Positions 47,289 through 56,289 of a stretch of 64,000 nucleotides of DNA are shown here, one piece after another (within the stretch, counting starts at the first letter, position 1; each line of letters begins with the position of its first letter). Under the pieces are notes generated by a model. It saw nothing but the letters and a program-made list of their open reading frames with translations. It was not told where the DNA came from and ran no database searches. A program made the translations under genes and the position numbers. This stretch comes from Candidatus Acidiferrales bacterium (lineage in GTDB: Bacteria > Acidobacteriota > Terriglobia > Acidiferrales > UBA7541): the NCBI GenBank assembly GCA_035934015.1, contig DASYYH010000026.1, forward strand, positions 110,720-174,719. The letters are read 5' to 3'.

Positions 47289-48464
47289 CTAGACCTGCCC
47301 CTTCCTCAATTCCTCCAGCGGATAAAACGTCCCGCGCCACACCACTCCGCCGCGTCCTAGCGTCACAATCATCGACCGCAAAATAATATACACAATCACC
47401 AGCGCGCCCAGCGCGTGCGTGACTCCAAACCATCTCGACGCTCGCGCGCGCGGCATCAGCAGCGCCTCGAAGATCATCGCCGCAATCACCGCAACTGCCG
47501 CCGCAATCTGCGCTGCGCCTCGCGCGAAAATCACGCCGAGCACCGGAGCAATGCTCAGCACAAAAACTCCGCAAATTCCCCCGAAGAACGCCTGCGCTGC
47601 GCTGAACGAAAATCCCGCAAACATATTTTTCGTCAGCCCTTTGACGATGTTCCCAAATCCTTCCTGCCATCGCACGTTCAGCAAATGCTCGCTCGGCGCG
47701 GCCATCGAACGGAACCCGCCCATCTTCACGAGTTTTCCGAGTTTCATGTCGTCCACCACTTCCATCGCCAGCCGCCGATGCGTTCCAATCGCTTCGTATG
47801 TCGCGCGCCGGATCATTTGAAACGCGCCCACGCCCATGTACGCCTTCGATTTCGCATCGCTTGTCTTCCACGGATGCGTTCCCATCGCAAAAATCACGCC
47901 CAAATATCCCAGCGCCACGGGCTCCCAGAATCCGCGCAGGTCCAGCCGCACGAGCAGCGTCAAATGGTCCAGCCGCTCGCGCGTCATGTACGTCACCGCG
48001 CGCCGCAGCAAATCCGGCGCGAAATGCACATCCGCATCCGTGAAAATCAGCCATTCGCCGTTGGCTTTTTCATACGCCGATGCCAGCGCGTGCGGTTTTC
48101 CCAGCCATCCTTTCGGCAATTCCGCGACGTGGATCGCTTTTAACCGCGCATCGCGCGCCGCACACTCATCCAGAATTTTTCCCGTCGCGTCCGTCGAGCG
48201 GTCGTCCACGGCAATCACTTCATAATTCGGATAATCGAGTTTCATCAGCAAAGCGAGCGCCGCCGGCATTTTTTCCGCTTCATCGCGCGCCGCCAGCAAA
48301 ATCGAAATTCGAGGAAAATCCGGCCCGTCGAAAGGCGCGGCATCCGCCAGCGAAGGAATGCTCGCCATTCCGCGGCACGTCACCACCGTCGAAACGATCC
48401 ACACCAGCGCCAGCGCTGCGAAAAAAATGATCGCGAATATGTGCAAGTCGATTTTTCCAGGCAC
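47289..48464 (-). CDS. GT2 family glycosyltransferase, membrane-bound
   Basis: A 391-residue enzyme with one N-terminal helix (LHIFAIIFFAALALVWIVST), a GT-A catalytic domain and three C-terminal helices. ISILLAARDEAEKMP opens the GT2 fold, IAVDDRSTDATG and FTDADVHFAPD carry the nucleotide-sugar and metal-binding aspartates (DXD-like Asp-Ala-Asp), and the Q/RXXRW-like region is LNVRWQEGFGN. The layout resembles hopanoid-associated HpnB-type transferases, but the donor and acceptor cannot be read. The start is GTG 48464. It is divergent from the DUF2520 gene with a 31-base gap. Confidence 0.85.
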   Translation of the reverse strand: MPGKIDLHIFAIIFFAALALVWIVSTVVTCRGMASIPSLADAAPFDGPDFPRISILLAARDEAEKMPAALALLMKLDYPNYEVIAVDDRSTDATGKILDECAARDARLKAIHVAELPKGWLGKPHALASAYEKANGEWLIFTDADVHFAPDLLRRAVTYMTRERLDHLTLLVRLDLRGFWEPVALGYLGVIFAMGTHPWKTSDAKSKAYMGVGAFQMIRRATYEAIGTHRRLAMEVVDDMKLGKLVKMGGFRSMAAPSEHLLNVRWQEGFGNIVKGLTKNMFAGFSFSAAQAFFGGICGVFVLSIAPVLGVIFARGAAQIAAAVAVIAAMIFEALLMPRARASRWFGVTHALGALVIVYIILRSMIVTLGRGGVVWRGTFYPLEELRKGQV

Positions 48465-48495
48465 AAAGATTGCGAAGAAGATATCCTATCATGTC

Positions 48496-49359
48496 ATGAC
48501 TTCGACGATTGCGATCGTGGGCGCGGGACGTGTCGGGCGCGCACTCGGCCGAAAACTCCGCGACTCGGGATGGACGATTGCCGCTGTCGTGGCGCGTTCG
48601 AAATCCTCCGCGCGCTCCGCCGTTCGCGCAATCGGCGCCGGCCGTCCCCAGCACGGATTGTCGTGGCATGTCTTTGAAGCGGACATCATCCTGATCGCCA
48701 CGCCTGACGATGAGATCCATGCCGTCGCCGCGAAGCTCGCGCAATTTGGCAGGGAAGAATGCCGCGGCAAGGTCGCAATTCACACCAGCGGCGCGCTGGA
48801 CAACACTACCCTCGATCCTCTCGCGCGTGCCGGAGCCGCGACCGCCTCGATGCATCCTATGCAGACGTTCGGAGGCCGCGGTGCGCCGCCGCTGGACGGC
48901 GTGGCCTTCGTGATTCAGGGCCATCGCCGCGCGCAAGCCGCCGCTCGAAAAATCGTGCATGCTCTCGGAGGCGTGCCTATCGCGCTTGCGCCCAGCGCAA
49001 AGCCTGCGTACCACGCGGCAGGAAATTTCGCTTCCGGCTATTTATTGACCGTGATCGAGACAGCCATTCGCGTCCTGATGAGCCTTGGATTTTCGCGCCG
49101 CCGTGCCAAGATGGCTGTTCTGCCGTTGATTCATCAAACGCTTGCCAATTTCGAGCGTTTCGGCGCTCATGCCGCCTGGACCGGGCCGATTTCGCGCGGC
49201 GACTTCGCCACCGTCTCGCGCCACGCGCATTCCCTTGCCGCGTTCCCGAAGGAATATCAGCAAGCCTATGCGGCGCTCGCGCGCCTTTCGGCGCGTGTGC
49301 TCGCAGCGCGGCCGAAGCAAACATTCCAGCAGCTCAATCGAGTTCTTTCGAAAAGGTAA
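48496..49359 (+). CDS. Rossmann-fold / DUF2520 protein
   Basis: A 287-residue protein. IAIVGAGRVGRALGRKLRDS is a classic NAD(P)-binding glycine motif, IILIATPDDEI ends the second part of the Rossmann fold, and the C-terminal helical half with HTSGALDNTTLDPL, ASMHPMQTFGG and the AYHAAGNFASGYLL helix is typical of DUF2520 proteins. They resemble pyrroline-5-carboxylate or pantoate reductases, but the reaction is not known. ATG 48496 is used; an ATG at 48491 is out of frame. It is followed 9 bases later by the M16 gene pair. Confidence 0.85.
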   Translation: MTSTIAIVGAGRVGRALGRKLRDSGWTIAAVVARSKSSARSAVRAIGAGRPQHGLSWHVFEADIILIATPDDEIHAVAAKLAQFGREECRGKVAIHTSGALDNTTLDPLARAGAATASMHPMQTFGGRGAPPLDGVAFVIQGHRRAQAAARKIVHALGGVPIALAPSAKPAYHAAGNFASGYLLTVIETAIRVLMSLGFSRRRAKMAVLPLIHQTLANFERFGAHAAWTGPISRGDFATVSRHAHSLAAFPKEYQQAYAALARLSARVLAARPKQTFQQLNRVLSKR

Positions 49360-49368
49360 GGAGGAAAT

Positions 49369-50688
49369 TTGTCCAAATTGCAGATTCCCGTGGAAACGGA
49401 AACGCTCGCGAACGGCCTTCGCGTCGTCATTTCGCCAGATCGCTCCGCACCAATCGTTCTTGTCGGTGTTTATTATCAGATCGGATTTCGTCTCGAACCG
49501 CGCGGCCGCAGCGGTTTCGCGCATTTGTTCGAGCACATGATGTTTCAGGGCTCCGAGCACGCCGGAAAAATGGAGCACATCCGCCTGATCAATTCTTCCG
49601 GTGGCGTTTTGAACGGAACCACGAACTACGACATCACGAATTATTTCGAAGTCGTGCCATCGAACGCGCTCGAACGCGTGCTGTGGCTCGAAGCGGATCG
49701 CATGCGCGCGTTGAAAGTTGATGACGACAATTTGCGTAATCAGCGCGATGTCGTGAAAGAAGAAGTCCGCGTGAACGTCCTCAATCAGCCCTACGGTGGC
49801 TTTCCGTGGCTCGATCTCCCGCCCATCGCTTTTCGCAATTGGCCCAACGCGCATAATTTCTATGGTGATTTTGCCGATCTCGACGCCGCCACGCTGGGCG
49901 ATGTCCGCCAGTTTTTTCATACGTACTACGCGCCAAACAACGCTGTTCTGCTGATGGTCGGCGATGTGGACCCGAAGGAGGGCTTCGCTCTCGCGCGGCG
50001 CTATTTCGAAAATATTCCGCGCCAGACGCTCTTGCCCAAGGCAGATACGAGCGAAGTGCCGCAGCGCGAGGAGCGCCGCGGAAAAGTCGAAGAAAAATTC
50101 GGCCAGCTTCCCGCGATGGCTATCGGCTACAACGTCCCGCAGCGCCACGAACGCGATTGGTATGCGACCTCGATGCTCGACCGCATCCTGCACGCCGGCC
50201 GCGCCGGACGCATGTACCGCACTCTCGTTTTGGAAAAGCAGATCGCCGTCGGCGTGGATGGCGGCATGGGATTTCCGGACGTCTTCGAATACAACGGACC
50301 GACTTTGCAGACCACGGTGATCTACCACAAACCGGAATATTCCGCCGATGCGACCGTCGCCGCATTCGATGAGGTCATCGGCGCGGTTCGCGAGAAGGCC
50401 GTGGACGCGCAGGAGCTGGAGCAGGTGAAAGTAAAATGCCGCTCCGATTTTTATTCCATGCTGGAATCGGGCGGCGCGGGCGTGCCGCGATTTGGATTGA
50501 TGCACGCGCTGGCGTGCTTCGCGCTGTTCGATGGCGACGCGAAGCGCATCAACACGGTGCTCGATAGCTTTCTCGCGGTCACTCCCGCTGAAATTCACGC
50601 CGCGGCGCAAAAATATCTGACGCCCGAAAATCGCTCGATTGTCTTTCGCCAGCCGGTTGTACAGCCGCAAGTGCAGGAGGTGGCATAA
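49369..50688 (+). CDS. M16 family zinc peptidase, catalytic subunit
   Basis: A 439-residue pitrilysin-type peptidase. The inverted zinc motif H-x-x-E-H is complete (H52, E55, H56 in AHLFEHMMFQG), with the distal ligand at E132 (VVKEEVRVNV), exactly 76 residues on. The start is TTG, chosen because AAGGAGG lies 5 bases upstream. No signal peptide is evident, so it may act in the cytoplasm or be exported another way. Its stop overlaps the ATG of the second M16 gene (TAATG), so the two are translated together and probably form a heterodimer. Confidence 0.92.
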   Translation: MSKLQIPVETETLANGLRVVISPDRSAPIVLVGVYYQIGFRLEPRGRSGFAHLFEHMMFQGSEHAGKMEHIRLINSSGGVLNGTTNYDITNYFEVVPSNALERVLWLEADRMRALKVDDDNLRNQRDVVKEEVRVNVLNQPYGGFPWLDLPPIAFRNWPNAHNFYGDFADLDAATLGDVRQFFHTYYAPNNAVLLMVGDVDPKEGFALARRYFENIPRQTLLPKADTSEVPQREERRGKVEEKFGQLPAMAIGYNVPQRHERDWYATSMLDRILHAGRAGRMYRTLVLEKQIAVGVDGGMGFPDVFEYNGPTLQTTVIYHKPEYSADATVAAFDEVIGAVREKAVDAQELEQVKVKCRSDFYSMLESGGAGVPRFGLMHALACFALFDGDAKRINTVLDSFLAVTPAEIHAAAQKYLTPENRSIVFRQPVVQPQVQEVA

Positions 50689-52070
50689 TGAGCGGCGCGA
50701 GTTCACAAGCGTCCTTTCCTTCCGCTGTGCCCTCTCTCGGCGCGGAACGCTCCGTCGCATGGCCTCGCCGCGCGACGCGCACGCTCGCGAACAGCATGCA
50801 GGTCGTGCTCGCCGAGCAACACGCGTTTCCAAAAATCAGCCTGGAGCTTTTCTTTCGCTCCGGCAATTCGCTCGTCGCCCATCGTTCTCCAGGTCTTGCG
50901 GAAATGGCCGCGCGCGTGGTTCGCACGGGAACCCAATCGCGAGCGAGCCGCCAAATCGAAGAAGATTTGCGAGGAATGGGCGCCAGCCTCGGCACTTCGG
51001 CAGGCGCCGACACAAGCGCGATTTCGATTTCGGGATTGTCCGAATTTGCCGAGCCGCTGCTCGCGATGGTCGCGGATCTCGCGCGCAATGCCGCATTTCC
51101 GCAAAATGAATTCGAGCGCGAGCGCCGCGAGCGGCTGGAAGAATTGCGCATCGATCGCACCACGCCGGGATTTATCGCCGAAGAGCGTTTTCGCCGCGTG
51201 CTTTTCGGCGAGCATCCGTATGCCGTGATTGCGCCTACGGAAGCGCAGGTCGAATCCTATAGCCGCGAAGCGCTCGCGGATTTTTATCGCGCCAATTATG
51301 TCCCGTCGAATGCGCTGCTGATTGCTGTAGGCGACTTCGAGTCCGATCGCATGATGGATCTGATCGAAAAAACCTTCGGTGCGTGGCGCGCTGCCGAAGC
51401 GCCCGCATTTTCTGGCGCGGCTCCGCCGGTCGCACATGGCCGCCGCGTTCACGTCGTGCACATGCCGGGAACGGTGCAGGCCGAGGTGCTGGTGGGCAAT
51501 CTCGCCATCAACCGGCAAAGCCCGGATTGGCGCCGTGCACTGCTTGCCAATACGATTTACGGCGGCGCATTCAATTCGCGCTTGGTGGCGAATATCCGCG
51601 AGCAGAAGGGCTATACGTACAGCCCGCGCAGCGGTTTTCATCCGCTCAAGCATCAGGGCTATTTCTCCGTGCACGCGGCGGTGCGCAGCGAAGTGGTCGC
51701 GGCGACGCTGACGGAAATGTTTTATGAACTCGACCGCATGCGCGCTCTGCCCGTGACCGAAGCGGAGCTGGACGCGGCGCGAAATTACATGTCCGGCGTA
51801 TTTTCGCTGGGCATCGCGACGCAAGGCGGCTTGCTCGGCCAGCTTTCGACGCAATATCTGGATCGCTTGCCGGAGGATTATCTCGAAACGTTCCGCGAAC
51901 AAATCCGCGCGTTGCAAATCGAGGATGTGTTGCTCGCCGCGCGAAAGTATTTCGACTCCGCGAATGCCAGCATCGTTATCGTCGGCGATCGTGCGCAAGT
52001 CGAGCCGCAGGCTGTACTGTTCGGTGACGTAAAAGTATGGGATACTCACGGCCATGAGCTGGCCAGCTAA
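50688..52070 (+). CDS. M16 family peptidase-like protein, non-catalytic partner
   Basis: A 460-residue M16 homologue lacking the zinc motif: the position of H-x-x-E-H reads GLAEMAARVV. It keeps the C-terminal substrate-binding segment (NIREQKGYTYSPRSGF) with the Arg and Tyr used by the inactive halves of M16 dimers. The first about 25 residues are a loose Ser/Ala-rich extension. Paired active and inactive M16 subunits are known from mitochondria and from some bacteria. The genes overlap by one base. Confidence 0.88.
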   Translation: MSGASSQASFPSAVPSLGAERSVAWPRRATRTLANSMQVVLAEQHAFPKISLELFFRSGNSLVAHRSPGLAEMAARVVRTGTQSRASRQIEEDLRGMGASLGTSAGADTSAISISGLSEFAEPLLAMVADLARNAAFPQNEFERERRERLEELRIDRTTPGFIAEERFRRVLFGEHPYAVIAPTEAQVESYSREALADFYRANYVPSNALLIAVGDFESDRMMDLIEKTFGAWRAAEAPAFSGAAPPVAHGRRVHVVHMPGTVQAEVLVGNLAINRQSPDWRRALLANTIYGGAFNSRLVANIREQKGYTYSPRSGFHPLKHQGYFSVHAAVRSEVVAATLTEMFYELDRMRALPVTEAELDAARNYMSGVFSLGIATQGGLLGQLSTQYLDRLPEDYLETFREQIRALQIEDVLLAARKYFDSANASIVIVGDRAQVEPQAVLFGDVKVWDTHGHELAS

Positions 52071-52431
52071 TTCGCCTGCTACCCCCGCGCCGCGAAGCAA
52101 ACCTCTAACTCTTCGCGAAGGGCACGAACTGTACGGCGCACGTGTTCGAAACCGCGTTCTTGCAGGGTTCGTTTCGCTTGGCCTAGCTTTTTGGCTTTGG
52201 ACGTTGCAGGCTCGATTCCCTCGCGGCACAACGCTACACATTGCTTTAATTTGGGGTGCAGCAGTTTGTTTTGCCGCCGCGGAGCTTTCTTGGAGTTGGG
52301 CGCGATTACTATGGCGCCAGTGGGTCAAAGGCAAGCCGTTCACGAAAACGCGTCTTCGATACGAACTGGCGATGGCGGTTCTTCTCGCTTTGTTCTTTGG
52401 TTGGTACGTGTTGGAACGGATGAAGTGGTGA
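52054..52431 (+). CDS. Small membrane protein (125 aa)
   Basis: Three hydrophobic segments are visible (VLAGFVSLGLAFWLWTL, HIALIWGAAVCFAAAELSWS, ELAMAVLLALFFGWYVL) separated by basic loops, so an inner-membrane protein is likely. The start overlaps the M16 gene by 17 bases and the end overlaps the next gene by 4 (GTGA), which argues that this is real and part of the same operon. No family is recognised. Confidence 0.6.
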   Translation: MSWPANSPATPAPRSKPLTLREGHELYGARVRNRVLAGFVSLGLAFWLWTLQARFPRGTTLHIALIWGAAVCFAAAELSWSWARLLWRQWVKGKPFTKTRLRYELAMAVLLALFFGWYVLERMKW

Positions 52432-52754
52432 GGTTGCGTAGTGCGCATGGTCGCGCTCATCTGTTCAGGCTTACGACGTTTTGTTGTGCCGCGCTTCTTG
52501 CCACACTCACAGCGGCCGCCGCGAAGAAGAAGTTGCCGGCGCATCCGATTGACTTGAATACGGCGACGCTGAAGCAACTCGAAGAATTGCCGGGAGTGGG
52601 GCCGGCGACAGCGCAGGCGATTTTGAATTTTCGAGAGAAGAGCGGCCCGTTCAAGAGCGTCAACGATCTGCTGGCGGTTCCGCGAATTTCGAAACGCAAA
52701 CTCGACAAGATGCGGCCGTACATCACGATAGGGCCTGGGGCGAAAAATCACTGA
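52428..52754 (+). CDS. ComEA-like helix-hairpin-helix protein
   Basis: A 108-residue exported protein: a signal segment (LTTFCCAALLATLTAAAA) followed by a single ComEA-type HhH domain (IDLNTATLKQLEELPGVGPA and FREKSGPFKSVNDLLAVPRI). ComEA binds DNA in the periplasm during natural uptake; single-domain relatives are widespread and not all serve competence. The GTG start is chosen because it overlaps the preceding stop (GTGA). The C-terminus is PYITIGPGAKNH. Confidence 0.8.
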   Translation: MRLRSAHGRAHLFRLTTFCCAALLATLTAAAAKKKLPAHPIDLNTATLKQLEELPGVGPATAQAILNFREKSGPFKSVNDLLAVPRISKRKLDKMRPYITIGPGAKNH

Positions 52755-52840
52755 CGCCGCAGAAACGCAAAAGGGAGGGGTGTCTCGCCTGCGGCGCGTT
52801 GTGCCCGCCGTCCCCTGAACCCAGCGCGATTTTTATCGGA

Positions 52841-54025
52841 TTAGAAAGCTTGATGAGACGCTGAAGAGCTGCGCAGGGCGAGAGGAACTTGCTCGGCGAT
52901 TTCGAGGCCGTAACCTTCGAGCGCGGCGAGTTTGCGCGGATGATTGGTGAGCACGCGAATCCGCCGCAATCCCAAATCAATCAGAATCTGCGAACCGACG
53001 CCGCTTTCGCGCCATACCTGGCGCTGGCGATTCAAATCCTGATCAAGTTCACCGCGTGAATGGAAAAGAATACGCGGGAGAGCGTCATTTTCTCCTGGCT
53101 GCGAATCGATGCGGAAGCCGCGGCCGGTGTGATGGAGATAAACGAAGACGCCGCGATTTTCGCGGGCGATGGCTTCGAGCGAACGGTCAATGATTTCGCG
53201 GCAATCGCAAGCGAGCGCGGTGAAAACGTCGCCAGTGAGGCATTGCGAATGGACGCGCACGAGCGGCGGCGGATCGCCGGAGAGTTCGCCGCGAACCAGG
53301 ATGACGTGCTGTTCGTCGTCGGTTTCGCTGGAATACGCGAGCATGCGAAATTCGCCGAAGCGCGTAGGGAGAAGCGATTCCGCGATGCGCTTGACGTAAC
53401 GCTCGTGGCGCATGCGGTAGCGAATCAGTTCAGCGATGGTGAGCAATTTCAGATTGTGGTGGCGGCAGAATTCGATGAGCTGCGGAACGCGCGCCATGGT
53501 GCCATCGTCGTTCATGATTTCGCAGATGACGCCGGAAGGCTCGAGACCGGCGATGCGTGCGAGATCAACGGAGGCTTCCGTCTGGCCGGCGCGAACGAGG
53601 ACGCCGCCGCGACGAGCGCGCAGAGGAAAAATATGGCCGGGACGCGCGAGGTCTTCGGGGCGCGCATTGGGATCGATGGCAGTGAGAATTGTCGTGGCGC
53701 GATCGGAAGCGCTGATGCCGGTGGTGGTGCCGCGGCGCGCGTCGATGGATTCGCAGAAGGGCGTGCCGAAGAGAGAAGTGTTGCGCTGAGACATGGGCGT
53801 GAGATTCAAGGCGTCGCAGCGTTCTTCAGTGAGCGCGAGACAAATGAGGCCGCGGCCTTCGCGGGCCATGAAGTTCACGGCTTCAGGCGTAATTTTTTCG
53901 GCGGCCATGGCGAGGTCGCCTTCGTTTTCGCGATCTTCGTCATCCACGATGATGACCATGCGCCCTTGGCGGATTTCCTCGGCGGCTTCTTCGACAGTGG
54001 CGAAGGGAGGGGTGAATTCAGTCAT
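52841..54025 (-). CDS. ribBA: Bifunctional RibBA: DHBP synthase / GTP cyclohydrolase II
   Basis: Two riboflavin-pathway enzymes in one 394-residue chain. The N-terminal half makes 3,4-dihydroxy-2-butanone 4-phosphate: [15 protein letters not shown] and [16 protein letters not shown] are intact. The C-terminal half is GTP cyclohydrolase [18 protein letters not shown] carries the three zinc cysteines. The loop that usually reads E-GRGIGL is here [12 protein letters not shown], so the active site is divergent, although [19 protein letters not shown] is conserved. ATG 54025 is used. Four copies of an unusual motif lie upstream; no FMN riboswitch is recognisable. Confidence 0.88.
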   Translation of the reverse strand: MTEFTPPFATVEEAAEEIRQGRMVIIVDDEDRENEGDLAMAAEKITPEAVNFMAREGRGLICLALTEERCDALNLTPMSQRNTSLFGTPFCESIDARRGTTTGISASDRATTILTAIDPNARPEDLARPGHIFPLRARRGGVLVRAGQTEASVDLARIAGLEPSGVICEIMNDDGTMARVPQLIEFCRHHNLKLLTIAELIRYRMRHERYVKRIAESLLPTRFGEFRMLAYSSETDDEQHVILVRGELSGDPPPLVRVHSQCLTGDVFTALACDCREIIDRSLEAIARENRGVFVYLHHTGRGFRIDSQPGENDALPRILFHSRGELDQDLNRQRQVWRESGVGSQILIDLGLRRIRVLTNHPRKLAALEGYGLEIAEQVPLALRSSSASHQAF

Positions 54026-54601
54026 AGAGGGATCCAAGGAGAGGGATGGGGCAATCCGCGATTGGCCAGCGACAACGAAATATGACGCGAAATGTTGCGA
54101 TTAGAAATTGGGCGAGGTTTTGTTTTGTGTGAGTTACGGGCGATTCTAATCTCGAAAGTGTGGCGATTAGAAAATGACAGTGGCTAGTGGCGAGTGGCGA
54201 GTGATTAGCGATGAATTCTGATCGCGAGCCAATAAAGACGCGCGCAAACGCGAACGAGACGCGTCGAAATCTGTCCCGATTAGAAAAGGGCAAGTGATTG
54301 ATTTTGTTGGTGGTTAGCGAGAAATCACTGAGCTTTTGTGTCCCGATTAGAAATGCGGGAAGAGCGCCCATCGCTTTGCCCGAAGATGTCGTGAGCGACT
54401 CGTCCCCCTGGGACGCTGCGTCGAATTGGCGTGTCGTTTTCAGTGCTATAGCCTGCATCGGCATGATGCCCTCAAATTACCCTAGCACAGCTGGGGAGTA
54501 GAGGCGAGGGAAAGGCAGCGAGGAGCCATAGGGGACGGCGGATGACGGGAAACCGGGGCTGAGCGGAGATCGTGGAGAACGGCACACAAAAGGAATTGCG
54601 T
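54026..54601. other. Intergenic region upstream of ribBA with motif array
   Basis: A 576-base gene-free stretch. It contains the four-copy TGTNNCGATTAGAAA array (described separately), a short GAGTGGCGAGTGGC repeat near 54185, and nothing else recognisable. A long minus-strand frame here is a by-product of the repeats. Confidence 0.5.
54093..54353. promoter_or_regulatory. Array of four 15-base motifs upstream of ribBA
   Basis: TGTNNCGATTAGAAA occurs at 54093-54107, 54159-54173, 54272-54286 and 54339-54353, all on the plus strand, starts 66, 113 and 67 bases apart. Two copies are identical (TGTCCCGATTAGAAA). In three of them CGAAA sits within two bases upstream. Around the second copy TTCTAATC (54144-54151) and GATTAGAA (54165-54172) form a perfect 8-base inverted repeat. 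This could be a set of binding sites for a regulator acting on ribBA, or a degenerate tandem duplication of about 180 bases. Confidence 0.6.
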
Positions 54602-55168
54602 TCAGTTGGAGGAGGAAAGGCGGAGTTTGCCGGAGATGAACTTCTGAAATTGTCCGGGCGATGAGGGCGGAGCCATTTTGAAGTCGATGGTCATGTGGCC
54701 GGGCGTGGTGATGGTGTATGTAAGGCGATAGCGAGGAGCTCCAGGCTCGATGTCGCCGAGGAATATGGCGCTTTTTCCGCCGGGCGCGGCGGATACGGTG
54801 TAGTGAATCACGTGGCCCTCGTTGTCGGTATAAAAGGCGCGGAGCTGGTGTTTGGAGTTGTCGGCATAAATGATCATCAGATCGTCGTGCACAATCGCGG
54901 GATGATCTTTCGCAGCTGGATATTCGGAATGGTTTTTGCGGATTAAGACTTTGCCCTGCAGGCCCGGCTCGAAAGAGCAATGGCCTCCTCCGCCCTGTCC
55001 TGTCTCGGCAGTGCCTTCGCCGATCCATTTACCGACAAGAAATTTCAGAGAATCAAGGCTGGTGGTGGCGGGCGCGGCTGAAGTTTGCGCTTGAGCGGTG
55101 GCGAATTGACATGCGGCCAATGGGACAAAAAGCAGGACGAGACTGAGTGCGGAGATTTTTCGCAGCAT
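54602..55168 (-). CDS. Putative lipoprotein, DUF1579-like (188 aa)
   Basis: The signal segment ends in a lipobox-like LAAC (VLLFVPLAACQF), so the protein is probably lipid-anchored. The mature part (LDSLKFLVGKWIGEGTAETG, then LRAFYTDNEGHVIHYTVSAA) follows the 'size of effect' beta-barrel pattern of small lipocalin-like or DUF1579 proteins: Trp-containing first strand, then alternating strands. ATG 55168 has GAGGG about 5 bases upstream. It is separated from the next minus-strand gene by 164 bases and no function is inferred. Confidence 0.72.
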   Translation of the reverse strand: MLRKISALSLVLLFVPLAACQFATAQAQTSAAPATTSLDSLKFLVGKWIGEGTAETGQGGGGHCSFEPGLQGKVLIRKNHSEYPAAKDHPAIVHDDLMIIYADNSKHQLRAFYTDNEGHVIHYTVSAAPGGKSAIFLGDIEPGAPRYRLTYTITTPGHMTIDFKMAPPSSPGQFQKFISGKLRLSSSN

Positions 55169-55332
55169 GGTCGCCCTCGGAACGGCGGAATTGTTCAAAT
55201 GATTGCGGGCGCGAGATTAGGTTCACGAACGAGAGTTGTCAAGGCAGGAAGAGAGCCGGGGAGAACTTCCGGAGGCCAGACCAGGGCGAGTGCAAAGCCC
55301 TGGCCGGGCCGATCCGGGAAAAAGGTTAAGAG

Positions 55333-56289
55333 CTAGCGCGAACGGGTATGGTTGTCAGGCTTGTGCGGCCGTCCGTGGCCGTTATCCTGATGCCCACCGC
55401 CATTGTTTTGCTGTGCGCGACCATTACCCTGTCGACCGCGCCCATTGTCCTGCTGTGCGCGGCCATTACCCTGGCGGCCACCGCCATTGTCCTGGTACGC
55501 GCGACCGTTATCCTGACGCCCGCGGTTGTTGTCCTGGAATGCGCGACCGTTATCCTGACGGCCACGCCCATTGTCCTGAAATGCGCGACCGTTATCTTGT
55601 CGCCCACGGCCGTTGTCTTGGTGTCCCCACCCTTGGTTGTTACGCTGCCCGCGATCGTCGTGGTTGCCACGGTCGCGGGAGGCCATGTCGCGATGATCCA
55701 TCTGATCGCGAGTGGCGTCGAAGTGCCGTTCGTGCTCGGCTGCCATCTCCTCGCGATTCGGAAACGCGCGCACGCCGCCCTCGCCATTGAAGGCTACGCG
55801 GTCGTCGTTGTGAACGATCACGGTGCGATTGATGTACGTGTTGTGGATGATGTTGACGTTCACGCGGGAGACGGCCGTATTGTAAAAGAAATGTCCGCCG
55901 CGCCATTCGCCGCCGCCAAAGCCGACGCCTCCGTAACCGAAGCCATAGTTAATGCCGCCGTAGAAGCCGACGTGCGGGCCCCAATAACCGGCGTGCCAAG
56001 CATAGACGCCGCCAGCGAAACCCCAATAGCCGGGAGTCCAGAGGAAGCCCGGACGAGGCGCCATCACCCAAGCGCCGGGAACCCAATAGTAACCATCGTC
56101 GCCGTAGGCCCAGTAACCGGGCGTCCAGATATAGTCCGGGCCGGGGCAGAGCGGCTGGGCGTAAACGCGCAGCGGCGGCGGGCCGATATGAACAGAGATT
56201 CCGACAGCGACCTGCGCTAGCGAAGGACGGGGAATCGCGAGCGCGAAAAACGCCAAAAGAAACCACGGCAAGAAACGGAATTTACGCAT
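55333..56289 (-). CDS. WXXGXW-repeat (BcpO-related) secreted protein with Asn/Gly/Arg tail
   Basis: A 318-residue protein: signal peptide (FLPWFLLAFFALAIPRPSLA); then repeated W-x-P-G-Y/A-W units (YIWTPGYWAYGDDGYYWVPG and FLWTPGYWGF) as in BcpO-type proteins; then a Gly/Tyr/Phe-rich region; then a 130-residue low-complexity tail of degenerate ten-residue units of the type GRGRQDNGRAFQDN. The tail is encoded by a DNA repeat on the order of 30-60 bases. AGGTGA precedes ATG 56289. A cell-surface or cell-wall location is likely; the function is unknown. Confidence 0.82.
   Translation of the reverse strand: MRKFRFLPWFLLAFFALAIPRPSLAQVAVGISVHIGPPPLRVYAQPLCPGPDYIWTPGYWAYGDDGYYWVPGAWVMAPRPGFLWTPGYWGFAGGVYAWHAGYWGPHVGFYGGINYGFGYGGVGFGGGEWRGGHFFYNTAVSRVNVNIIHNTYINRTVIVHNDDRVAFNGEGGVRAFPNREEMAAEHERHFDATRDQMDHRDMASRDRGNHDDRGQRNNQGWGHQDNGRGRQDNGRAFQDNGRGRQDNGRAFQDNNRGRQDNGRAYQDNGGGRQGNGRAQQDNGRGRQGNGRAQQNNGGGHQDNGHGRPHKPDNHTRSR

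Noticed and set aside
49042..50832. 596-codon minus-strand frame
   Set aside because: It lies opposite the M16 catalytic subunit and DUF2520 gene, has no family motif and shows the Arg/His-rich bias of antisense frames.
50703..52751. 682-codon minus-strand frame
   Set aside because: Antisense to the second M16 gene and two small genes; composition is Arg/His/Gln-rich with no domain.
53060..54085. 341-codon plus-strand frame
   Set aside because: Antisense of ribBA, which has clear catalytic motifs on the other strand.
54018..54464. 148-codon minus-strand frame containing repeated FLIAT segments
   Set aside because: The repeated peptide arises from the TGTNNCGATTAGAAA motif array and the frame overlaps the ribBA start region; no coding support.
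54026..54480. FMN riboswitch upstream of ribBA
   Set aside because: None of the conserved RFN-element blocks could be found in the expected order on the minus strand.
55375..55640. CRISPR-like repeat array
   Set aside because: The repeats are in frame inside the WXXGXW gene and encode the Asn/Gly/Arg tail; repeat and spacer lengths do not fit a CRISPR.
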